Of a DNA stretch of 64,000 nt, positions 1 through 8,838 are shown one piece after another. Positions within the stretch are counted from its first letter, which is position 1; each line of letters opens with the position of its first letter. The stretch spans positions 62,001-126,000 of the forward strand of contig NZ_JAJOYX010000003.1 in assembly GCF_022565915.1 (NCBI RefSeq), read 5' to 3'. Origin of the DNA: Nesterenkonia sp. LB17 (GTDB lineage Bacteria; Actinomycetota; Actinomycetes; Actinomycetales; Micrococcaceae). Both the position numbers and the translations under genes were made by a program. A model generated the notes under the pieces. That model was not told the origin of the DNA, did no database searches, and saw only the letters and a list, made by a program, of their open reading frames with translations.

Positions 1-174
1 CTGCTGGCCGGGCATGCCGTACTGGGCGGCGAAGGGCTGGCCCTGCGCGGGGCTCTGCTGGCGCGACTGCTCGGTCACGCCGCCCTGGTCATTCATGTAG
101 AACCGGCGCCGCTCGCGCTTCTTCTCGCTGAACTGGTCAGGGAAGGCACCGGTGTTGAAGATCGGGTTGGACAT
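1..174 (-). CDS. N-terminal fragment of a possible Bax inhibitor-1/YccA-family membrane protein
   Basis: The first 58 codons of a gene that continues beyond the left edge. It begins MSNPIFNTGAFPDQ and is rich in Gln, Arg and Gly; no membrane segment falls inside the visible part. Actinobacterial Bax inhibitor-1/YccA proteins commonly start with a short [A/S]NPxFN-type motif and a hydrophilic leader before their seven helices, which is the only reason for the name. The ATG at 174 follows an AGGAGT ribosome site at proper spacing, so the start is solid while the product is tentative. It diverges from bioY across about 190 bp. A TAGAAT on the minus strand (275-280) could be its -10. Confidence 0.45.
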   Translation of the reverse strand, partial: MSNPIFNTGAFPDQFSEKKRERRRFYMNDQGGVTEQSRQQSPAQGQPFAAQYGMPGQQ

Positions 175-353
175 GTGTGACCGCACTCCTATCGGTGCTC
201 GGGTGGATGTCTCATCGTCTGTCCCCGCAGGTCACGGCCGTCCGGCCGATCTCATGAGGGACGAGTCCCTGAATATTCTAGCGTCCTCGCCCCGCCGCAG
301 CTGGAGATTACCTGGAAATCTGCCACCGGCGGACGGCGAGCGGCCTCAGGCGC

Positions 354-373
354 TATATTTGAACGGTGTTCAA
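354..373 (+). promoter_or_regulatory. bioY promoter -10 box and BioQ-like operator at a leaderless GTG start
   Basis: TATATT at 354-359 sits seven bases upstream of the bioY GTG (366), so the predicted transcription start is the first base of the start codon, i.e. a leaderless message. A perfect inverted repeat TTGAAC-GGT-GTTCAA spans 359-373, overlapping both the -10 and the start codon. It resembles the published BioQ operator of Corynebacterium (TGAAC-N3-GTTAC), a TetR-type repressor of biotin genes. No good -35 is visible. Confidence 0.6.
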
Positions 374-995
374 TAATTCTCCAGCCCCGCCCGCCTCGGT
401 GACGCCAGGCGCCACCGCACCCGCCGCTCCCAGCACCGCAGTGCGCAGCATCGCCCAGATGGCGATGTTCGCAGCACTTGTCGCAGTCCTGGGCCAGCTT
501 CCGGCCATCCCCCTGGCCGGGGGCGTGCCGATCACGCTGCAGACCCTCGGAGTCATGCTCGCCGGCGCAGTGCTGGGACCGTGGCGCGGCGCCGGGGCCA
601 TCGTGCTGCTCCATCTGCTCGTCGCAGCAGGACTGCCGCTGCTCGCCCACGGCTCAGGGGGTCTGGGCGCCTTCGCCGGGCCCAGCGCCGGTTTCGCGCT
701 GGGCTGGATCCCTGGAGCCTTCGTGGTGGGACTCATCACCCAGGCCTCCTGGCCGCTGCGACTCTGGCGCACCATCACCGGCACGGTGCTCGGTGGGATC
801 CTGGTCGTCTATGCCTGCGGGATGCCGGTCATGGCGTTCCAGATGGGACTCACCATGGAGCAGGCGGCGCTGATCAACCTGGCCTTCCTTCCCGGCGATC
901 TCCTCAAGGCGGCCATCGCGGTGGCGCTGACCCACTCGCTGGCACGCGCCTACCCTGCCCCGTTCAGCCACGCCCGCTCGCGCCGACGCACCTGA
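366..995 (+). CDS. bioY: BioY, biotin-binding S component of an ECF transporter
   Basis: A 209-residue integral membrane protein that captures biotin for import through an energy-coupling-factor transporter. After about 28 Ala/Pro-rich residues come roughly six hydrophobic helices. The family-typical GVPITLQTLGVMLAGA stretch lies near residue 57 and PGDLLKAAIAV near residue 178. The GTG start has no Shine-Dalgarno sequence; it is chosen because the -10 box lies exactly at leaderless spacing. The ecfT gene follows 40 bp downstream on the same strand. The normal ATPase (BioM) is not between them. Expression is probably repressed at high biotin by a BioQ-type regulator. Confidence 0.9.
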   Translation: MFNNSPAPPASVTPGATAPAAPSTAVRSIAQMAMFAALVAVLGQLPAIPLAGGVPITLQTLGVMLAGAVLGPWRGAGAIVLLHLLVAAGLPLLAHGSGGLGAFAGPSAGFALGWIPGAFVVGLITQASWPLRLWRTITGTVLGGILVVYACGMPVMAFQMGLTMEQAALINLAFLPGDLLKAAIAVALTHSLARAYPAPFSHARSRRRT

Positions 996-1035
996 TGCCG
1001 TCCCACGTGACACCGCACGTGATGACGCTGCTGCG

Positions 1036-1644
1036 GTGATCCCGCTCTACCGCCCGGGCACCTCGTACCTGCACCGCATGCCGGTGGGTGCGAAGTTCCT
1101 CGGGATCTTCCTGGCCGCCCTCGCGGCCTCGATCTTTCGCGAGAACCTCGGGGTGCTGCTGGGCATCTGGGCCGTGACCCTCCTCGGCTTCCGGTTCTCC
1201 GGGATCGGGCTTCGCGGCCTGGTCGCCCAGCTCTGGCGGCTGAAATGGCTGGTGGTGGTGCTGACCATCCCCCAGCTGATCTTCCTGACCCCCGCCGAGG
1301 CGGGCTTCAACGTGGCGCGCGTGCTCGCCGTCGTGCTGCTGGCCGCACTGTTCACCCTGACCACGGCGACCTCGGACATCCTCTCCAGCTTCGAGCGGGT
1401 CCTGCGACCGTTGGATCCGCTGCTGCTGCGCCTGGGGCTCAGCGCCGAACGGATCTCGCTGGCTCTGTCCTTGACCATCCGCTCGGTGCCGGTGATCCTG
1501 TCCTTCTATGCAGACATCCGTGAGGCCCAGCGGGCGCGCGGAATGCGGCCCGCTCCGCGCGCCACGGTGCTTCCGCTGCTGGTGATGAGTCTGCGCCACG
1601 CGGAGGAGACCGCCGAGGCTCTGGCGGCGCGCGGGGTGCGCTGA
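1036..1644 (+). CDS. bioN: EcfT/BioN-type transmembrane component of an ECF transporter
   Basis: A 202-residue membrane protein that couples the S component BioY to an ATPase. The N-terminal YRPGTSYLHRMPVGAKFL region and two Ala-Arg-Gly signatures (AQRARGMR near residue 168, ALAARGVR at the extreme C-terminus) are the coupling-helix motifs of EcfT proteins. The GTG at 1036 is the first usable in-frame start after bioY; no strong ribosome site precedes it, so translational coupling to bioY is likely. Actinobacterial loci usually read bioY-bioM-bioN. Here bioM is missing, so the complex must borrow an ATPase encoded elsewhere or work without one. Confidence 0.85.
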   Translation: MIPLYRPGTSYLHRMPVGAKFLGIFLAALAASIFRENLGVLLGIWAVTLLGFRFSGIGLRGLVAQLWRLKWLVVVLTIPQLIFLTPAEAGFNVARVLAVVLLAALFTLTTATSDILSSFERVLRPLDPLLLRLGLSAERISLALSLTIRSVPVILSFYADIREAQRARGMRPAPRATVLPLLVMSLRHAEETAEALAARGVR

Positions 1645-1833
1645 GCCGGGATACACCCAGCACGGTTCCCACCGTCGGGCCCTGATCCGCCCCGCCTCAG
1701 CCTGGTCTGGGTGCGGGTGAGCTGCCCGAGGACTTCTCCCGGGATCGACATCACCGGTTTCGCGGACCCCTCCGCGGCCGGGCAGCGGGCGCCTGGGCCG
1801 GCCACCTGCGCTGGCGCGCGCCGGGATCATCGG

Positions 1834-1907
1834 TGCCCCCAGTGGGACTCGAACCCACACTGGACCGATTTTAAGTCGGTTGCCTCTGCCGATTGGGCTA
1901 TGGGGGC
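1834..1907 (-). tRNA. tRNA-Leu (anticodon TAA) without a long variable arm
   Basis: A cloverleaf can be folded by hand: acceptor GCCCCCA/TGGGGGC with discriminator A, a D-arm of leucine style (AATCGGCAGAGGC), anticodon stem ACCGA/TCGGT enclosing the loop CTTAAAA (anticodon TAA, reading the rare codon UUA), and T-arm GTGGG/CCCAC with loop TTCGAGT. The variable region is only CCAGT, five bases, unlike the long arm of textbook tRNA-Leu. CCA is not fully encoded (ACCG follows). It sits between the biotin operon and ndh, pointing left. Confidence 0.85.
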
Positions 1908-1966
1908 AGAAAGCGGACTGTCACTGACAGCCCGCTCTCTAGTTCTGCCTCACGAATGTTCCGAGG

Positions 1967-3358
1967 TCAGCCCTTGGCCGGCTCCTTGGGCTTGACTCCG
2001 CCGGCAGCTTCCTGAAACTGCCGGTACGGGCTCTCGAGATCGCGCACCGGAGTGTAGTCGCGGCCCAGCACGAGCTCGGAGACCCATCCACCGATCACGC
2101 GGACCTTGCGCTCCACGGTGGGGATCGCCAGCGCGTGGTAGCCGCGGTGGGCCATCCAGGCGGGGAACCCGTTGATCTTGATCTTCAGCGGGTTGCCGAC
2201 GCCCTGGAACATGCCCAGTCCGGCGACGGCCCCGAGGGAGTCGTGCTTGTACTCGCTGAGCTGGCCCTGGCCGAAGCTGGCCGCCAGCACGTTCTTCGCG
2301 AGCACCTTGGCCTGGCGGGAGGCGTGCTGCGCGTTGGGCACGCAGGTGCCGTCGGGCAGCCCGCCGCCGCTGAGGTCGGGGATCGCGGAGATGTCACCGG
2401 CGGTCCAGGCGTTCTGGAGCACCCTGCCGTCTTCGTCGGCGATCTGCAGGGTGGCGGTGCCGGTGACGCGGCCACGCGGGTCCACCGGGAAGCCGGACTT
2501 CTTGGCCACGACGTTGGCGGCGACGCCGGCGGTCCAGACCAGGGTGTCGGAGTCGAAGCGGTCGGCCTCGGACTTGTCCTTCATATTGATCAGTCGCATC
2601 TCACCGTCCACGACGGAGCCGAGCGAGGTGTTCAGCAGGACCTCGATGCCGCGGCCGCGCAGGTGCTCGACGACGCCGACGGCCTGGTCCTCGGTGACCT
2701 CGGGCATGACCCGGCCCATGGCCTCGACCATCACGATGCGCACATCGGTCTGACCGATGCGCGGGTTCACGGCCACTGCGGCCCGGATGATGTCTTCCAT
2801 CTCCGCGACGGTCTCGATGCCGGCGAAGCCGCCGCCGACCACGGTGAAGGTCAGGGCGCGGGACTTGGCCACTTCGTCAGTCATCACCGAGGCGGACTCG
2901 ATGCGCTCGAGGATGTGGTTGCGCAGCGTCAGCGCCTCTTCGATGGTCTTCAGACCGATGCCGTGCTCGGCGAGGCCCTCGATCGGGAAGGTCTTCGTGG
3001 TCGCGCCGGCGGCCATGATGATGTCCTGGTAGGGCAGCTCGACGGTCTCGCCCTGGGAGAGCTCCACGGTGGCGGTGCGGCCGTCGTGATCCACGGCGCT
3101 GACCTTGCCCGTGATGATCTCGGAGTCCTTGAGGTGGCGGCGGTGCGAGACCACCGCGTGGCGGGCCTCGATGTGGCCGCCGACGACCTCGGGGAGGAAG
3201 GGCTGGTAGGTCATGTACGGCATGGGGTCGACGACGGTCACGATCCCGCCGGCGGCCTTCACCTTCTTCTGGAGCAGCTGTGCGGTGGTGAGACCGACGT
3301 AGCCGCCGCCGACGATGAGGATACGGGGTTTCGCGGAAAGCGTCTGTGGAATAGCCAT
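1967..3358 (-). CDS. ndh: Type II NADH dehydrogenase (NDH-2)
   Basis: A single-subunit, membrane-peripheral flavoprotein of about 463 residues that passes electrons from NADH to menaquinone without pumping protons. The FAD-binding dinucleotide fold GGGYVG is at residues 17-22 and a second Rossmann motif VVGGGFAG lies near residue 180. GTCVPNAQHASRQAK near residue 340 is typical of the family. The start at 3358 is preferred over ATGs at 3364 and 3367 because TAGGATGATG then serves as ribosome site at normal spacing. It is last in a minus-strand series, 72 bp behind the protease gene. An expected role is as a main respiratory entry point beside SdhCDAB. Confidence 0.9.
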   Translation of the reverse strand: MAIPQTLSAKPRILIVGGGYVGLTTAQLLQKKVKAAGGIVTVVDPMPYMTYQPFLPEVVGGHIEARHAVVSHRRHLKDSEIITGKVSAVDHDGRTATVELSQGETVELPYQDIIMAAGATTKTFPIEGLAEHGIGLKTIEEALTLRNHILERIESASVMTDEVAKSRALTFTVVGGGFAGIETVAEMEDIIRAAVAVNPRIGQTDVRIVMVEAMGRVMPEVTEDQAVGVVEHLRGRGIEVLLNTSLGSVVDGEMRLINMKDKSEADRFDSDTLVWTAGVAANVVAKKSGFPVDPRGRVTGTATLQIADEDGRVLQNAWTAGDISAIPDLSGGGLPDGTCVPNAQHASRQAKVLAKNVLAASFGQGQLSEYKHDSLGAVAGLGMFQGVGNPLKIKINGFPAWMAHRGYHALAIPTVERKVRVIGGWVSELVLGRDYTPVRDLESPYRQFQEAAGGVKPKEPAKG

Positions 3359-3430
3359 ATGCATCATCCTATACGGTGCTCGATGGTGGGTGGTGAGGTC
3401 TGCTCGGGCCGGAGGAGCCGAGTGGATCGC

Positions 3431-4888
3431 TCAGCTCCGATCGCGGCGACGGGCGCGATGCAGGTGGATCGCGGCCATGCTGAGCACGGCCACCACGAGC
3501 AGCGCGGCGGCGCCGACTGCTGCGGGCCCGGCCCAGTCCTGCGCGGTGCCCGGCTGGGCCGCCTCGGGCATGGCGCGGGGCTCACCTTCGGGGCCGGCCA
3601 CGACCCCGGCGTCCTCGGGGATCTCGTTCGTGTCGGTCTCTTCGACCTCGCCCCGCCGATGGACTCGCACCCATTCGGCCAGCGTCGAAGACTGCGAGGC
3701 GTCGAACGCGGGGGCGTCGCCGGCGACCGCCTCGGCCACGTCGAGCACTCCATGTCCGTACTCAGAGTCCACACCGTCGGCTCCTTCTGAATCCGCGGTG
3801 GAGAGCATCCGGTGCTTGACCTCTTGGGCGCTGAGCTCCGGGTGGGCGGCCCAGACGAGTGCGGCGGCTCCGGCGACGATCGGGGAGGCTCCCGAAGTGC
3901 CGTTCCACTGGATGTAGCCCCCACCGGGCATGGCGCCGACCAGGGGTTCGGAGGCGGCGGCGATGCCGATGGCGATGCCCTGGGAGGAGGAGTCTGCGCT
4001 GATGCTGCGGGCCTGGTCGACCCCGGCCACGGCGAGCACTCCCGGGATGGTGGCGGGCGCGCCCACCGAGAGGTGTCCGGAGGCGCGGTTGCCGGAGGCG
4101 GCCACGACGAGCACGTCGTTGTTCTCGGCGTGGAGGAAGGCCTCGTCCCAGGCTTCGGGCCATTCCTGGAAGCCCGAGCCCAGGGACATGTTGATGATGT
4201 CGGCGCCGTTGTCCACCGCCCAGATCACGGCCTCGGCGATCTGTTCCTCGGTGCCGCCGCCGTAGGGGTTGGGGTCTTGGAGCAGCAGCGAGACCGAGAG
4301 GAGGGACGCTTCGGGGGCGACTCCGACCACGCCGTCGTCGGGATCGTCATCCTGGGTCAGCTCCCGAGGCGCAGTGCGGGTCTGCTCGAACTCCGCGAGG
4401 GCGTCGGCGTCGACGTCGTCCTGCCAGTCCTCGCCGTAGATGTCCTCGAGCGAGGTCTCGAAGTCCTCCCACCAGTCTTCCCATTCGTCGTCGTCGAGCT
4501 CTTGGATGTCCTCGTCCACCAGTCCGGCGACCGCTGAAGCCTCCGCGGAGGTGCCCCGGCCGACGGCCAGGGACGCCACCAGCGTGCCGTGCTCGGTCGC
4601 GACCTGATCCACCGGGGCGCCGCCGTCACCGGCGCCGGACACGTCGGTCCCGCCGACGACCGCGCCGGAGAGGGTGGGGTGGCTGGAGTCCACGCCGGTG
4701 TCGATGACGGCGATGGTCTTGCCCTCCCCGCGGGTGGTCTCCCAGGCCTCGGTGATGCCGTAGTCCTCGAGCCAGTACTGCTGGTCGCGCCACTCATCGG
4801 CGTGGGCTGCCGGCGCGGCGAGGATCGCGCCGCTCAGACCCAGTCCGGCGGCGAGCCCTGCTCCGAGGGCGCGTGAGCCTGCTGTCAT
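3431..4888 (-). CDS. Mycosin-like subtilisin-family serine protease with acidic insert and C-terminal anchor
   Basis: A 485-residue S8 peptidase. A signal peptide ends at AAPAAHA (residue 30), then the catalytic triad D63 (VIDTGVD), H100 (HGTLVAS) and S332 (GTSGASP), with oxyanion N267 (SGN). Residues about 122-187 form a very acidic, Trp-rich insertion between the His and Asn motifs. A single membrane helix at about 452-474 and a basic tail anchor it, the layout of type VII secretion mycosins (MycP). No ESX genes are visible nearby. Its ATG overlaps the stop codon of ppx by four bases (ATGA), implying translational coupling. Substrates are unknown. Confidence 0.8.
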   Translation of the reverse strand: MTAGSRALGAGLAAGLGLSGAILAAPAAHADEWRDQQYWLEDYGITEAWETTRGEGKTIAVIDTGVDSSHPTLSGAVVGGTDVSGAGDGGAPVDQVATEHGTLVASLAVGRGTSAEASAVAGLVDEDIQELDDDEWEDWWEDFETSLEDIYGEDWQDDVDADALAEFEQTRTAPRELTQDDDPDDGVVGVAPEASLLSVSLLLQDPNPYGGGTEEQIAEAVIWAVDNGADIINMSLGSGFQEWPEAWDEAFLHAENNDVLVVAASGNRASGHLSVGAPATIPGVLAVAGVDQARSISADSSSQGIAIGIAAASEPLVGAMPGGGYIQWNGTSGASPIVAGAAALVWAAHPELSAQEVKHRMLSTADSEGADGVDSEYGHGVLDVAEAVAGDAPAFDASQSSTLAEWVRVHRRGEVEETDTNEIPEDAGVVAGPEGEPRAMPEAAQPGTAQDWAGPAAVGAAALLVVAVLSMAAIHLHRARRRDRS

Positions 4889-5868
4889 CTCTGCGGCTCC
4901 GCTCCCAGCTGTGAATGCTCGCGCGACTGGGAGTGTGCCAGGGACATCGCGATGCCGTCGAGGATGTCGTGCTCGGAGGCGACCGCCGAGATGATCCGCC
5001 CGTGGGTGACCTTGTTCAGGTAGTCCAGGATCGTGCCCCAGATCAGCGCGCCGGCGCCGATCACGTCCACCCTGCCGGGGTGCATGATCGGCATCTGGGC
5101 GCGGGCGTCCCGGGTGGAGTGGACCAGCTGATCCACCGACTGGTGCAGGGTGTCGAGGTCGATCTCCGCGCCGTGGATCAGGTCAGGTTCGTAGTCCTCG
5201 AGCTTCAGCGCGTGCGCGGCCACCGTGGTGACGGTGCCGGCCACCCCGATGACCACCTCTGCCTCGTGCAGCGGCATCACCTCGGAGACGTTCTCCAGGA
5301 AGGACAGCGTCTCGAAGCTGGTCATCGAGGTCTCGGTGTCGGTGGGCGGGTCGCTGCGCATATGCCGCTCGGTGAAGCGCACACATCCCATGTCGGTGGA
5401 GATGGCGTGCTCGACCCCGGCGGAGGTGCCGAGCACGAATTCGGTGGATCCGCCGCCGAGATCCACGACCAGGATCTTGCGCTCGGCGTCCCAGTCCAGG
5501 ACTGAGGCGGCGCCGGCGAAGGACAGTCCTGCCTCCTCGCTGCCACGGATGACCTCGGGCTCCACACCGAGCCGGTGTTCGACCCCGGCGATGAACACAT
5601 CGCGGTTGGCCACGTCCCGGGACGCCGAGGTGGCGACGAAGCGCACGGCCTCGACGTGGTGCCTGCGGATGAGTGCGCCGTAGCGGTCCACCGCGGCGAA
5701 GGTCCGATCCAACGCTCCGGCCGAGAACTCGCCGGTCTCGTCCACGCCCTCGCCCAGGCGGACGACGGTCATCTGTCGCACCACATCGTTGACCCGGCCG
5801 CTGTCTTCGACATCGGCGATCAGCAGCCGGATGGAGTTGGTTCCGCAGTCGATGGCAGCAACTCTCAT
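4885..5868 (-). CDS. ppx: Ppx/GppA family exopolyphosphatase/guanosine pentaphosphatase
   Basis: A 327-residue cytoplasmic enzyme of the actin-like ATPase fold that trims polyphosphate or converts pppGpp to ppGpp. Phosphate-loop motifs IDCGTNSIRLL (residue 6 on), VDLGGGSTEF (mid-protein) and GVAGTVTTVAA are all present. The ATG at 5868 is preceded by GAGAAGGA at about eight bases; a longer open frame upstream is not supported. It follows DUF501 in the eno-ftsB-DUF501-ppx order common in actinobacteria. It overlaps the protease gene downstream. It lacks the C-terminal HD extension of long GppA proteins. Confidence 0.88.
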   Translation of the reverse strand: MRVAAIDCGTNSIRLLIADVEDSGRVNDVVRQMTVVRLGEGVDETGEFSAGALDRTFAAVDRYGALIRRHHVEAVRFVATSASRDVANRDVFIAGVEHRLGVEPEVIRGSEEAGLSFAGAASVLDWDAERKILVVDLGGGSTEFVLGTSAGVEHAISTDMGCVRFTERHMRSDPPTDTETSMTSFETLSFLENVSEVMPLHEAEVVIGVAGTVTTVAAHALKLEDYEPDLIHGAEIDLDTLHQSVDQLVHSTRDARAQMPIMHPGRVDVIGAGALIWGTILDYLNKVTHGRIISAVASEHDILDGIAMSLAHSQSREHSQLGAEPQR

Positions 5869-5944
5869 GGGGGTGTCCTTCTCCTCGCCGGTGTTCGTGA
5901 GCGGGCGACGGGCTGGCCGTCCCGCGGGGGTCCTTGCCAGCACT

Positions 5945-6595
5945 CTATGCGGTCTCTTCGGGGTCCTGCGAGACGGGGCCCTCGGCGTCCGCGTTCTCCT
6001 GCCGGGCGAACCCCTGGTTCTTGCGGCGCACGTGACGACTGAGATCACGCTGCGGAACCGCGGCGTCGTGGTCCCAGGATGCGGCGCAGATGCAGGTCTG
6101 CGGGGTGAACTCGTCGGCGATGCGTTCCAGCGTCTCATCGCCGAGCGGGTTGATGCCTGGTCCGACCGCAAGCGAGTGCCCGACGAGCACGTGCAGGCAC
6201 TTGACCCGATCGGGCATCCCCCCGGCGCTGACGCCCTCGATCTCCCAGACCGGGTCAAGCCCGGCGACGCCGCGGATCCGTTCGCGCTCGGCGAGGTAGT
6301 TCTCGTGGGCTCTCCGATGGGCCGCGGCGAGCTCGGCGTCGGTGGTGAGCCGTCGGCTCATCTCGGCCATGAGACCTGCGGCCTCCAGCCGAGAGACGGC
6401 TGCGGTCGCGGCGGGGTGGGTGAGGTAGAAGGTGGTCGGGAAGGGAATCCCGTTGCTCAGCCGTGGCGCCGTGGCTGCCACCAGGGGGTTTCCGCAGGCG
6501 CAGCGGGCTGGGATCTCGACGACGTCGCGCACTGGCCTGCTCAGCTGCAGGCTCAGGGTGTCCAGATCGCTGGGGTGCGGGGTAGTCGAGTTCAC
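5945..6595 (-). CDS. DUF501 domain protein
   Basis: A 216-residue soluble protein of unknown function found next to ftsB and ppx in most actinobacteria. It carries a CACGNP motif near residue 33, a CLHVLVGHSLAVGPGINP core near residue 133, and a TPQTCICAAS motif near residue 164. The paired cysteines suggest metal or redox chemistry, which is inference only. The ATG follows CTCCCGTGAA with no classical ribosome site, so the start is less certain. The last 30 residues are charged and probably disordered. Synteny is the strongest evidence for the name. Confidence 0.82.
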   Translation of the reverse strand: MNSTTPHPSDLDTLSLQLSRPVRDVVEIPARCACGNPLVAATAPRLSNGIPFPTTFYLTHPAATAAVSRLEAAGLMAEMSRRLTTDAELAAAHRRAHENYLAERERIRGVAGLDPVWEIEGVSAGGMPDRVKCLHVLVGHSLAVGPGINPLGDETLERIADEFTPQTCICAASWDHDAAVPQRDLSRHVRRKNQGFARQENADAEGPVSQDPEETA

Positions 6596-6648
6596 GGGAG
6601 CCGAGTTTACTCCACTGCTGCGGCCAGCCGGCCCCGTGTGCTGTCGGA

Positions 6649-7218
6649 TCAGTCTTCGGCGGCGGAGCGGACCAGGGAGTCCCAGAGCGCCTCGGCCCAG
6701 GGGAGGTCGTGGCGGACCTCGCTGGAGTCCAGCGGCTGGATCTCCTCGGTGTTCCCCTCGGGATCACCCATGACCTGGTAGCGGCGCTCCCCCGGCATGA
6801 CCAGGTTGATCCGTTCGCGGGCCTGCTGGCGGACGAAGTCTGGATCGTCCCAGCGCACCAGCTCCGACTGCAGCTGCGCCTGCTCCTCCTGCTCAGCGGC
6901 GATCTGAGACTGAAGCTCGTTGATCTCCGAGCGCTGCTGGAAGAAGCTGTTCACGGTGGGGACCAGGAAGGAGATGACGACCAGGACCACGATGCTCAGC
7001 AGGATCATCCGGCCGGGGAAGGTCCGTTCGGGGACCGTCGTGGCGGCACTGACCGGGGTCTTCGCCGATCCGGAAGGGCTGGAGCTGCGCGTCTTGCGCC
7101 GGGCGGTGATGTCGGCGGGAGTCCGGATCTCGCCGGAGACCTGCTCGCGCTCGGCCAGCCGACGAGCCTGGGCCGCGCGCGCTTTGACCTCCGCTGAAGA
7201 AGCACGTCTGCTCGGCAC
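6649..7218 (-). CDS. Septum formation initiator, FtsB/DivIC family
   Basis: A 189-residue bitopic divisome protein. It has a basic, disordered cytoplasmic N-terminus (residues 1-68), one membrane helix at about 70-92 (ILLSIVVLVVISFLVPTVNSFF), then a short coiled coil rich in Gln and Glu, and an extracytoplasmic tail with the ARERINLVMPGE motif that marks this family. It would join FtsQ and FtsL homologues at the septum. It is located between enolase and DUF501, exactly as in related actinobacteria. The extended N-terminus is usual for Micrococcales. Confidence 0.87.
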   Translation of the reverse strand: MPSRRASSAEVKARAAQARRLAEREQVSGEIRTPADITARRKTRSSSPSGSAKTPVSAATTVPERTFPGRMILLSIVVLVVISFLVPTVNSFFQQRSEINELQSQIAAEQEEQAQLQSELVRWDDPDFVRQQARERINLVMPGERRYQVMGDPEGNTEEIQPLDSSEVRHDLPWAEALWDSLVRSAAED

Positions 7219-7415
7219 GAGATGTCACCGCCTTGAGGGGGAAGAGGGGAAGTAGGGGTGGCCTCTGAGGATATCTGCCGCGAGCCCCGCGGCTGGGATC
7301 TGACACGCGACGAGGCCGAGCGTGAGCAGAAGCTTCACCGCCGGAACAGGAGGGGGCGCCAGGCAGCTCGGCCTCTGGTCGCGACCAGGACCGGTGAGCC
7401 TGACACCCCGTCCCG

Positions 7416-7435
7416 CCGGCGTTCATGTACGCCGG
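7416..7435 (-). terminator. Hairpin downstream of enolase
   Basis: Inverted repeat CCGGCGT / ACGCCGG with a six-base loop, 14 bp beyond the enolase stop. It has no T-run, so it is a weak or Rho-assisted terminator at best. The rest of the 230-bp gap between eno and ftsB shows nothing else that I recognise. Confidence 0.35.
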
Positions 7436-7448
7436 GGAGCTGCCGAGA

Positions 7449-8816
<1,368 letters not shown>

Positions 8817-8838
8817 TCAGCGCTCCTGCTGATCAGGC

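Noticed and set aside
257-270. Palindrome AGGGAC-GA-GTCCCT between the left-edge gene and bioY
   Set aside because: Perfect but short, with no relation to a recognised operator and no second copy seen; kept only as a note.
2135-3790. Long plus-strand open frame opposite ndh and the protease gene
   Set aside because: High-GC codon bias keeps the antisense frame open; the product is a Gly/Asp/His/Leu-rich string with no domain, while the minus strand encodes clear NDH-2 and subtilisin motifs.
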